NCBI GenBank assembly: GCA_016926595.1
Contig: JAFGOG010000633.1
Span: forward strand, 1-5,234
Length of the DNA: 5,234 bases
From: Anaerolineae bacterium
Lineage (GTDB): Bacteria > Chloroflexota > Anaerolineae > JAAYZQ01
Reading direction: 5' to 3'
The notes under the pieces are model-generated. The model did no database searches. It was not told the DNA's origin and was given only the letters and a program-made list of their open reading frames with translations. This document shows, one piece after another, positions 1 through 5,234 of this stretch. How positions within the stretch are numbered: position 1 is the first letter of the stretch; every line of letters begins with the position of its first letter. Made by a program: the position numbers and the translations under genes.

Positions 1-42
1 GCACCGCACACACCCCAACCCCTAATCATTGAGAAGATACGA

Positions 43-1113
43 TTATCCCCACTGGACGCAGGCGGCGCCCCAGGCGTAGCCGATGCCGGCGGCGACGATG
101 ACCATCAGATCGCCGTCCTTCAGCCGGCCCTGTTTCAGCCCTTCGACGATCGACACCATGGCGTCCTGCTGGCCGATGTGGCCGTGGTCCGACAGATAGA
201 CCGACTGCTCCTCGGTCAGCCCCAGCCGTTGCAGCATGTCCAGGTGGGCAGAGTATTTCATGTGCAGCACGTTGAGGTAGCCGATGTCGGTTCGGGTATA
301 GGGCAGGCCGTCGGGGCCGGCCCCGCTCTTGCGCAGCGCCTCGTCGATGCAGTGCATCCAGTTATCCATCGACACGGCGTTCAGCCGGTCCTTCATCGCC
401 TCAGGCTCGACCAGGTCCAGGTAAAAGAGTCCCTGCGCCCTGGCTGCGTCGGTGGGAAACTGCTTGGTGCCGCTGGCCGGGACCAGGACGTGCTCGCTCA
501 TATAGCCGTCGCTCATCAGGTGGGTTCCCAGCACCCGGTTGCGCGGCCAGCCCTTGCGCAGCAGCAGCGCGCCGCCGCCAGCGCTGAGATTGAACATGAA
601 GGTGGTGCGCTCGTTCTTGAAGTTGATCAGATCGCCGTTGCGATAGCCGCCGGCGATCAGCACGGTGTTGATCTCGGGGTCGGCGGCCATCATGTCTTTG
701 GCCATTTTCATCGCGGCGATCGTCGTGCCGCAGCGCATCTGGACGTCGATGGCCCAGGCGCGGGTGGCCCCGATCTCGTAGGCCAGCTTGATGCCGGCCG
801 TCCAGAGCAGGTATTCTTTCCACTCTTCGGTGGTGCACAGCACCAGGTCGATCTCTTCAGCCGGGATGTCACACTTGCTCAGGCAGTCTTGAGCAGCCCA
901 GATGGCCATCTGGTTGGTGTGATCCTCGGGGCCGGCCATGTGCTTCTGGCGGATGCCAAACTTGTCGCGGATAACCCACTCGGGGATGCCGCTCTGCGCG
1001 GCGATCTCGGCCGCCGTCAGAACTGTCTCGGGGAGGTAAACCCCGGCGCTCACAATCCCGGCCTTGCAGGCCGGGATTCTGCTAACCGAACTGTCCTCTA
1101 TCGCACGCACCAT
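43..1113 (-). CDS. 3-oxoacyl-ACP synthase III (FabH/KAS III-like) family protein
   Basis: Thiolase-fold condensing enzyme of about 356 residues, slightly longer than typical FabH (about 320). Seen in the sequence (numbering from the chosen start): an N-terminal AGIVSAGVYLPE strand, FGIRQKH as in the FabH 'GIR.RH' segment, the nucleophile Cys128 in MRCGTT, His284 in VLHMKY (the 'HQAN' position), and a C-terminal G-x-G-YAWGAA block. KAS III enzymes join an acyl-CoA to malonyl-ACP or a related acceptor in the cytoplasm; the substrate here cannot be read. Odd point: the FabH catalytic Asn of 'GNT' aligns with His312 in DHGHIGQQD, giving Cys-His-His rather than Cys-His-Asn. The longer reading frame reaches 1209, but it would cross the upstream terminator, so ATG at 1113 is chosen. 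GAGG lies only 2 nt upstream of it. GTG at 1053 is an alternative but would cut the first strand. No acyl carrier protein or fatty-acid operon is adjacent. Family assignment is firm; exact function is open. Confidence 0.88.
   Translation of the reverse strand: MVRAIEDSSVSRIPACKAGIVSAGVYLPETVLTAAEIAAQSGIPEWVIRDKFGIRQKHMAGPEDHTNQMAIWAAQDCLSKCDIPAEEIDLVLCTTEEWKEYLLWTAGIKLAYEIGATRAWAIDVQMRCGTTIAAMKMAKDMMAADPEINTVLIAGGYRNGDLINFKNERTTFMFNLSAGGGALLLRKGWPRNRVLGTHLMSDGYMSEHVLVPASGTKQFPTDAARAQGLFYLDLVEPEAMKDRLNAVSMDNWMHCIDEALRKSGAGPDGLPYTRTDIGYLNVLHMKYSAHLDMLQRLGLTEEQSVYLSDHGHIGQQDAMVSIVEGLKQGRLKDGDLMVIVAAGIGYAWGAACVQWG
1054..1078. repeat. Perfect 11-bp inverted repeat with 3-nt loop inside the 5' end of the KAS III gene
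   Basis: AATCCCGGCCT, loop TGC, AGGCCGGGATT. The stem is very GC-rich and encodes residues about 12-20 of the KAS III protein, just before the first conserved beta strand. No U-run follows on either strand, so it is not an ordinary intrinsic terminator. It may be an mRNA hairpin near the start codon, a palindromic element that entered the reading frame, or a 5'-UTR element if translation really begins at the GTG at 1053. Confidence 0.75.
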
Positions 1114-1117
1114 CGCC

Positions 1118-1156
1118 TCGCTTGCAGGTTGCCAAAGATGGGCTACAGGCAAGCGA
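1118..1156 (-). promoter_or_regulatory. Leader inverted repeat overlapping the weak RBS of the KAS III gene
   Basis: TCGCTTGC at 1118-1125 and GCAAGCGA at 1149-1156 are perfect 8-bp complements with a 23-nt spacer. In the minus-strand transcript the 3' arm runs into the GCGAGG next to the ATG at 1113, so folding would partly hide the ribosome-binding region. The complementarity is seen directly; a regulatory role is inferred, and the long loop makes it modest. Confidence 0.35.
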
Positions 1157-1160
1157 CAAG

Positions 1161-1198
1161 AAAAAGGCCACCTGCCACAACCATTGTAGCAGATGGCC
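1161..1198 (-). terminator. Rho-independent terminator of the SARP/MalT-like regulator gene
   Basis: On the minus strand a 10-bp stem (1198-1189 with 1175-1166, including one G-U pair) continues through five more pairs (1188-1184 with 1176-1180, one of them U-G) to a UGG triloop. It is followed directly by five U (1165-1161). It begins 23 nt after the regulator's stop codon. The hairpin has no T-run on the plus strand, so it acts in one direction. It separates the regulator transcript from the KAS III gene and argues against translation of the KAS III frame from 1209. Confidence 0.85.
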
Positions 1199-1225
1199 GT
1201 TACCGGCAAGTTACAAACCGGTTAC
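1183..1225 (-). promoter_or_regulatory. Candidate SARP-type promoter of the KAS III gene (three 11-bp-spaced repeats plus extended -10)
   Basis: Reading the minus strand, GTAAC occurs at 1225-1221, 1214-1210 and 1203-1199, exactly 11 bp apart, beginning at the regulator's stop codon. TGC-TACAAT follows, with TACAAT at 1188-1183, an extended -10 one base from consensus. If the repeats are heptamers, the last one ends 8 bp before the -10. SARP activators are known to bind heptameric direct repeats at 11- or 22-bp spacing with the last repeat 8 bp from the -10. A TTGCCG (1209-1204) lies at a poor 15-bp spacing, as expected where an activator compensates. The start point would be near 1176, giving a leader of about 63 nt that contains only the 3' half of the terminator hairpin. 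The geometry is seen; the function is inferred. Confidence 0.55.
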
Positions 1226-4200
1226 ACGGACAGCTTGTCAAACAGTGTCTGCGTCGCCTGTGACGGCTCGATCCCCAGTTCCTTCCCCAGTGTTGCTGCG
1301 CACCGTTGATATACCGTGTGCAGCTCTGCCCGGTTGCCCTGGGCGGAAAAGGCCCGCATGAGCAGCCGGTAGGCGGCTTCCCAACAGTTGTCATGGGCCA
1401 AGATAGCTTCGCAGGTGCGGATCGCTTCGTCCCATTCCTTGGCGCGGAGCAGATGGCGGGCCAGCCGCTCGGCGGTGACCAGGTAGAGGTGGCGCAGCCG
1501 CTGCCGCTCGGCGGCGGGCCAATCGTCGTACAGGCAGTCGGGCAGATAGTCGTCCTCGTAGAGCGCCACGGCCTGGCGCAACAGATCCACATCGTCTGAG
1601 GCGGCCAGCCGCTCGAAATCGCCGGCGTCGACGACGATCCTGGCCGCCGGATTCAGGCCGTACAGGTTCGAGCGGCGGGTGACAAAGAAGGAGGGGGTAT
1701 GAGGCGGGCGATCCGGCTCCAACGCCCGGTTCAGAGCGTTGAGCGCCACCTTAAAGTCCCGCTCGGCCGCCTCGATGGGCAGGTGCGGCCACAGGTGCTC
1801 CACGATCTGCTCGCGATAGAACCATTGCCCGCGGTGGGTGAGCAGCAGTTGAAAGATCTGCCGGGCCTTGTCCCGTCTCCACTCGGCCGGCGCCACGGGC
1901 GTGGCGCCGCGCCAGACCGTGAATCGACCAAGGGTCCGCACCGACAGGGTGTAGCCGGGATGGTACTCGGCGTCGACCAGCCCCAGCCCCTGGAGGAGGC
2001 GGCCGGTGTAGGTCGGCTCGATCCCTCGCCGCCGCGCCTCGACCAGCAGAGGCAGCGCTGCCTGGTCGTCCTGCAGCCCAAGAAAGGTGGGCCGTACCAA
2101 CAGCGAGTCCCAGCCTCGCTCGCGGGCCAGCGGCAGCAGCTCCGACAGGTAGACCAGCGACGCCGTGATCTCGCCGCGCCGCCAGGCGTCCAACGCCAGC
2201 CACAGCCACGCCGCCGACTGGCTAAAGGGGTCGCCCACCCGCTGAAACCCCTCGGCCGCCCTGGTCAGCCATTCCTGGGCCTGCTCCGAGCGGCCATGCA
2301 GGGCATAGCTAGCTCCCATCGTCACCCGGACCAGGTCGGCAATCCACTCGTCGCCGGCCCCCTGGGCGATCTCGACCGCTTTGACGGCGTGCCGCTCTGC
2401 CGTGGTCAGGTCCCCACCGTAGCCATGGGCGCGACACAGCCCCCACAACGGCTCTACCTGGGTACGCATTACCCGAAAGGCCTGCACCTGTTCGATGGCC
2501 TGCTCGTAACAGGCGATTGCCTGCTCGCGATGAGGCGCTTGTGCGTCCCAGGGGTGATCGCCCCGCAACTGGATCGGGTGGCCCAGCCGCATCAAGCCCA
2601 CCGTCCCCACAAAGTCGGACTGGAGTCGCTTGCTGATGGCAATACCCTGCTGGGCGCACCGTTCTGCAGCGTCCGCATCGCCCTGTAGAGAGCAGACCAG
2701 CGACAGCAGGAGCAGTGTCTCGCGGTGGAAACGCTGTGGCCGGGACTGGTCGGCCTGGCTTTCCTCCTCCGCCCGGCTCTCCAGCAACTGCCGGGCCTCG
2801 GCCAGGTGCCCGGTGCGGAGAGCCGCCCGCGCCTCCAGGTAAATGTCGCCCGGATCGGCCTCAGCGCGCAGCAGGCGGGCCTCGTGGTGCAACGCCTGTG
2901 CTTCGTCGGGATAGCCCAGATTCAGCTTGTTCTCGGCCAGCAGATCGAGCACGGCAGCCGCCTCGTGGCGGTGCTCCATCGGCTCCAACAGATGTAGCGC
3001 ATCCTCCAGCAGACTGTCGGCCTTGAGTGGGCGGACGGTATCCAAGTAAACCTGGGCCTGGCCGCGCAGCGCCCTGCTCCGGCCCAGCCGGTCGCCCTGT
3101 TCCTCGTAGCGGCTCTCGGCCGCCTGATAATGGGCCAACGCCTCGTCGAACTGGGCCTTCAGGCGCAGTGTATCGCCCAGCAGCAGGTCGAGCGTCGGGT
3201 GAGCTGCCCGCGCCTCATCCGGTAACTGCCCGATCCAGGCGGTGAGGCTGTCGAAGCGACCCATCTCCACCAGGTGGGGGCCGATCTCGCCCACCAGCTC
3301 CGCCGCCCGGTCGTGGTCCCCGGCTTCCAGCAGGTGATAGATCGTCTCCTCAGGATGCCCCGCCCGGCGGAAGTAGCCGGCCGCCCGGCGGTGCAGCGCC
3401 TGCTGCCGGGCCGCATTCTGACTCAGATGGGCCCGTAAAAAGTCGTGAAAGAGGCGGTGGTAGCGATAGATCCCCTCGCCCATCGCCACGACGAACAATC
3501 CGCCATCGTGCAACTGGTGCAAGACATCGGCGCTGTCGTGGCGGTCCAATAGGTAGTCGCAGGCCTCCTGGTCCATCTGGCGCAACACCGACGTAGCCAG
3601 CAGAAACCGCTGGATCTCTGCTGGCTGGCGGGCCAGCACATCCTGGGCCAGGTAATCGAACAGCGTCTCCAGCGTGGAAGGCAGCCGTCCCAGCACCGCA
3701 TCCAGGCCCGGAGTGGCTCCGCTTTGGACGCTCTGCCACACCATCTGCAAAGCGATGGCCCAGCCCTCCGTCTCGGCCGCCAGCGCCTGCGCTTGCTCCG
3801 GAGTGATAGGATGGCGATACTCTTGCCGAAAGAGCGCCTCGATCTCGCCGGCGGTAAAAGCCAGCTCGGCGCGGGTGATGAACAGCACCTGGCCTTTGAC
3901 TTGCCAGCGGGTGAGGGCGGCCAGCGGCGGCACCTGCCGGCTGGACAGGACGATGTGCAGCCGGGGAGGCGCCAAGTCGACCAGCCGCTGGATCAGCGCG
4001 CCGATCTCGGGTACGTTGGCCACAAGGTGGTAATCGTCGAGCACCAGCACCGCCTCGCCGTCCAGCTCGGCGGTCAGGGCGTTGAGCAGCGGCGTCAGTG
4101 CGGCAGGCATCACCCGTCCCCCAGACTCCCCTAGAAGGCGGAGGGCCGGCTCGCACCAGGCCGACTGGAGCCGCTCGAAGGAGCAGATCAGATGGGCCAG

Positions 4201-4458
4201 GAAGAGAAGCGGATCGCGATCCGGCTCGGTGATCGTGTACCAAGCCAGCCCCCTGGCGGGGATCTCTGTCCGGTCGACCAGGCCGGCCAGGGCGGCCAGG
4301 GCGGTGGATTTGCCATAGCCGGTGGCGGCGTGCACCAGGGTGAGCGGATAGTCAAGGACGGCCAGTAGCCTAGATTCGAGCCGGGGCCGGCGCAGGACGC
4401 CCTTGCGCTGCCGCGGCGGGAGCAGTTGGCTGCGGATGACCAGGTCGTTGAGCATCAT
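1222..4458 (-). CDS. MalT-like STAND ATPase regulator with TPRs and C-terminal SARP winged-helix/BTAD domains
   Basis: Large one-component, ATP-dependent transcription regulator of 1078 residues from ATG 4458. Seen: an N-terminal 'LLPPRQRKGVLRRPRL' lead-in typical of MalT/LuxR-type STAND proteins; Walker A ATGYGKS (Lys50); Walker B VLVLDDYH (Asp141/142); sensor-like VLSSRQ; the winged-helix motif YRYHRLFHDFL near 331-341; TPR-like helices about 370-830; an OmpR/SARP-type winged helix about 837-934 (LGRFTVW, KARQIFQLLL, REQIVEHLWP); and a BTAD domain about 942-1078. Members use nucleotide binding and oligomerisation, with the TPR region sensing a ligand or partner. No C-terminal LuxR HTH is present, so DNA binding should come from the SARP-like domain, which sits at the C-terminus rather than the N-terminus as in actinobacterial SARPs. 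The frame extends upstream to GTG 4551, but a sigma-70 promoter lies inside that extension, so the start is placed at 4458 (GTG 4461 or ATG 4455 also possible). The ligand is unknown; a nearby target is the KAS III gene. Confidence 0.9.
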   Translation of the reverse strand: MMLNDLVIRSQLLPPRQRKGVLRRPRLESRLLAVLDYPLTLVHAATGYGKSTALAALAGLVDRTEIPARGLAWYTITEPDRDPLLFLAHLICSFERLQSAWCEPALRLLGESGGRVMPAALTPLLNALTAELDGEAVLVLDDYHLVANVPEIGALIQRLVDLAPPRLHIVLSSRQVPPLAALTRWQVKGQVLFITRAELAFTAGEIEALFRQEYRHPITPEQAQALAAETEGWAIALQMVWQSVQSGATPGLDAVLGRLPSTLETLFDYLAQDVLARQPAEIQRFLLATSVLRQMDQEACDYLLDRHDSADVLHQLHDGGLFVVAMGEGIYRYHRLFHDFLRAHLSQNAARQQALHRRAAGYFRRAGHPEETIYHLLEAGDHDRAAELVGEIGPHLVEMGRFDSLTAWIGQLPDEARAAHPTLDLLLGDTLRLKAQFDEALAHYQAAESRYEEQGDRLGRSRALRGQAQVYLDTVRPLKADSLLEDALHLLEPMEHRHEAAAVLDLLAENKLNLGYPDEAQALHHEARLLRAEADPGDIYLEARAALRTGHLAEARQLLESRAEEESQADQSRPQRFHRETLLLLSLVCSLQGDADAAERCAQQGIAISKRLQSDFVGTVGLMRLGHPIQLRGDHPWDAQAPHREQAIACYEQAIEQVQAFRVMRTQVEPLWGLCRAHGYGGDLTTAERHAVKAVEIAQGAGDEWIADLVRVTMGASYALHGRSEQAQEWLTRAAEGFQRVGDPFSQSAAWLWLALDAWRRGEITASLVYLSELLPLARERGWDSLLVRPTFLGLQDDQAALPLLVEARRRGIEPTYTGRLLQGLGLVDAEYHPGYTLSVRTLGRFTVWRGATPVAPAEWRRDKARQIFQLLLTHRGQWFYREQIVEHLWPHLPIEAAERDFKVALNALNRALEPDRPPHTPSFFVTRRSNLYGLNPAARIVVDAGDFERLAASDDVDLLRQAVALYEDDYLPDCLYDDWPAAERQRLRHLYLVTAERLARHLLRAKEWDEAIRTCEAILAHDNCWEAAYRLLMRAFSAQGNRAELHTVYQRCAATLGKELGIEPSQATQTLFDKLSV

Positions 4459-4467
4459 CACGTCTGA

Positions 4468-4496
4468 ATTATAGCCCAAATCCGCTGCCCTGGCAA
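4468..4496 (-). promoter_or_regulatory. Sigma-70 promoter of the SARP/MalT-like regulator gene
   Basis: On the minus strand TTGCCA (4496-4491), a 17-bp spacer and a perfect TATAAT (4473-4468). The expected start point near 4461 is the G of GTGATGATG, so the mRNA would have zero to a few leader bases. No Shine-Dalgarno sequence precedes the start codon, which agrees with leaderless initiation. Confidence 0.75.
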
Positions 4497-4548
4497 GGTC
4501 AGACCTATCCATCAGGGCTGTCACCCAGACCTGCCAGGTCTTTGACCT
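4496..4548. promoter_or_regulatory. Operator-like cluster of GACCT/AGGTC half-sites between divergent promoters
   Basis: Two inverted repeats are seen: AGGTC-A-GACCT at 4496-4506, abutting the regulator's -35, and AGACCTG-C-CAGGTCT at 4527-4541, abutting the -35 of the plus-strand gene. A fifth half-site, GACCT at 4544-4548, overlaps that -35. Five half-sites in 53 bp between two -35 elements suggest a shared operator. The binding protein is unknown; candidates are the divergent tandem-HTH protein or the regulator itself. The longer palindrome could instead be a genome-wide dispersed repeat. Confidence 0.5.
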
Positions 4549-4570
4549 CACAGAACATATGTGCTATACT
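4542..4570 (+). promoter_or_regulatory. Sigma-70 promoter of the tandem-HTH gene
   Basis: TTGACC (4542-4547), a 17-bp spacer and TATACT (4565-4570), with a TG one base upstream making an extended -10 (TGC-TATACT). Transcription should start near 4577, leaving a leader of about 29 nt that includes the ribosome-binding site. Both hexamers are one base from consensus. Confidence 0.78.
4553..4564. promoter_or_regulatory. LexA (SOS) box-like sequence in the promoter spacer
   Basis: GAAC-ATAT-GTGC differs at one base from the Gram-positive-type LexA box GAAC-N4-GTTC, whose classic form has the same ATAT centre. LexA of at least one Chloroflexota genus is known to use this box type. It fills the gap just before the -10, where a repressor would block RNA polymerase. 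The mismatch falls in bases shared with the extended -10, so chance resemblance is possible. Confidence 0.35.
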
Positions 4571-4592
4571 GCTGTGGGAGAGCGGGAAACAC

Positions 4593-4600
4593 GAGGAGGT
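4593..4600 (+). promoter_or_regulatory. Strong Shine-Dalgarno sequence of the tandem-HTH gene
   Basis: GAGGAGGT, with the GGAGG core 6 nt before ATG 4606. It is close to the full anti-Shine-Dalgarno complement and fixes the start codon. It contrasts with the apparently leaderless divergent gene. Confidence 0.88.
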
Positions 4601-4605
4601 TCAAT

Positions 4606-5234
4606 ATGAGAGCGAAGCGTTTCAGCGTTGAACAGTATGCCAAGGCGCTGCGTCAGGTCGCGGGGAATAGGAGCGCTGCTGCCGCTGCGCTAGGCTGCTC
4701 CCGCGACAGCGTGGATGCCGCCATCCGCCGCCATCCGGAGCTAAAGGCGTTGTGTGCGCCTCGCCCGCCGCGGACCGGTAGCGCACAGCATTACCAGCCC
4801 GAGGAGGTGGCGGCGGCGCTGCGACAGGCGGACGGCAGGCAGGGGCGGGCGGCCGGGCTGCTGGGCTGCGACGAGGGGACTGTGGCCAATTATATCGCGC
4901 GCTATGCCGAGGTAAAGGCAGCCTACGCGACCCCCGCCTCGCGCTCGAGGAACGCCGACGAGGTGGTGGCCGCGCTACGCCAGGCCGGGGGCAACAGGCG
5001 CCGGGCCAGCCAACTGTTGGGTGTATCCTACACGACGATCTATAACTATATCAGGCGCTATCCGGCGGCGCAGGAGGAGTGCGCGGCGCTTGACCAGGCT
5101 CGACGCGAGGGGAGGCTTGGCCCTGGTGAAGGAGACGGACAACCAGCACAGGCCAGTACCCACCCCGAGCGCTTTAGTCCGGAGAAAGTGGCAGAGGCGC
5201 TGAGGCGGTCAGGCGGCGTCAAGTCGCACGCGGC
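4606..5234 (+). CDS. Tandem Fis-like helix-turn-helix repeat protein (3' end outside window)
   Basis: The frame is open from ATG 4606 to the window edge: 209 complete codons, no stop. The protein is almost wholly tandem units of about 45 residues resembling Fis/HTH_8-type helix-turn-helix domains: residues 6-50, 63-107, 115-159, and a fourth from 190 cut by the edge. Conserved positions recur in the same register: ALR, G, LG, S/T-V/I, I-x-R-[YH]. By hand count, pairs of complete units share 16-20 of 45 residues without gaps. The predicted recognition helices differ (SRDSVDAAI, DEGTVANYI, SYTTIYNYI). Linkers are 12, 7 and 30 residues, rich in Pro, Gly, Arg and Gln. No signal peptide, membrane segment or enzymatic motif is visible in this part. 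Single units of this kind occur in phage terminase small subunits and Fis-like regulators; several in a row suggest a multi-site DNA-binding protein. A catalytic or packing domain may lie beyond the edge. Reading frame and start are firm; no family name is claimed. Confidence 0.85.
   Translation, partial: MRAKRFSVEQYAKALRQVAGNRSAAAAALGCSRDSVDAAIRRHPELKALCAPRPPRTGSAQHYQPEEVAAALRQADGRQGRAAGLLGCDEGTVANYIARYAEVKAAYATPASRSRNADEVVAALRQAGGNRRRASQLLGVSYTTIYNYIRRYPAAQEECAALDQARREGRLGPGEGDGQPAQASTHPERFSPEKVAEALRRSGGVKSHA
4621..5234 (+). repeat. Array of four coding HTH repeat units (fourth incomplete)
   Basis: Units lie at 4621-4755, 4792-4926, 4948-5082 and 5173-edge. Start-to-start spacing is 171, 156 and 225 bp. 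The units are alike in protein but use different codons (for example ALRQ is written differently each time), so this is an old internal duplication under protein-level constraint, not a recent DNA tandem repeat. Confidence 0.8.

Noticed and set aside
1114..1209. N-terminal extension of the KAS III frame to 1209
   Set aside because: It would translate through the intrinsic terminator and its candidate promoter, and the extra residues do not resemble any FabH N-terminus.
178..1263. Long plus-strand open frame opposite the KAS III gene
   Set aside because: Antisense shadow of a GC-rich gene. Its translation has no recognisable fold or motifs, and it runs through the terminator region and into the end of the regulator gene.
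1699..2688. Long plus-strand open frame opposite the regulator gene
   Set aside because: Antisense shadow within a strongly supported coding region; Gln/Arg/Pro/Gly-rich composition and no motifs.
3350..4243. Long minus-strand frame overlapping the STAND domain
   Set aside because: Out-of-frame shadow; the other frame carries intact Walker A, Walker B and winged-helix motifs through this stretch.
4459..4551. N-terminal extension of the regulator frame to a GTG at 4551
   Set aside because: It contains the -35 and -10 of the gene's own promoter and the divergent operator region, overlaps the other promoter, and lacks the conserved MalT-type start, which begins after the double Met.
4975..5203. 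Short open frames on both strands in the tandem-HTH gene
   Set aside because: They overlap HTH units three and four, which are conserved at protein level in the main frame; no ribosome-binding site or motif supports them.
4606..5234. CRISPR or DNA-level tandem repeat array
   Set aside because: The periodicity is in the protein only; the nucleotide units have diverged and have unequal spacing.

Overview
The window is GC-rich bacterial DNA. A MalT-like STAND ATPase with TPRs and a C-terminal SARP/BTAD output domain, the general gene style and a Gram-positive-type LexA-like box are all compatible with the Chloroflexota (for example an Anaerolineae relative). That placement is inferred from style only, because no RNA or ribosomal marker is present.

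Layout: positions 1-42 hold nothing recognisable. A KAS III (FabH-like) condensing enzyme is on the minus strand at 43-1113. A 108-bp gap (1114-1221) carries a strong intrinsic terminator for the upstream gene. It also carries what looks like a separate promoter for the KAS III gene, with its -10 element inside the terminator hairpin. A large minus-strand regulator (STAND NTPase, TPRs, SARP-like winged helix, BTAD) occupies 1222-4458. A compact divergent promoter region follows (about 4459-4605). A plus-strand gene starting at 4606 runs off the right edge and encodes a protein made of at least four tandem Fis-like helix-turn-helix units.

How the parts may work together: three GTAAC direct repeats spaced exactly 11 bp lie at the 3' end of the regulator gene, and a TGC-TACAAT -10 follows them at the distance described for SARP-activated promoters. 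The simplest reading is that the SARP-type regulator drives the neighbouring KAS III gene. The divergent region contains two near-consensus sigma-70 promoters and five GACCT/AGGTC half-sites between their -35 elements. The tandem-HTH protein is an obvious candidate to bind there, but this is inference. The regulator mRNA appears leaderless or nearly so, while the tandem-HTH gene has a strong Shine-Dalgarno sequence and a LexA-like box in its promoter spacer.

The least familiar element is the tandem-HTH protein. Its repeat units align without gaps, differ in their predicted recognition helices and are joined by linkers of unequal length, which suggests a modular DNA-binding array.
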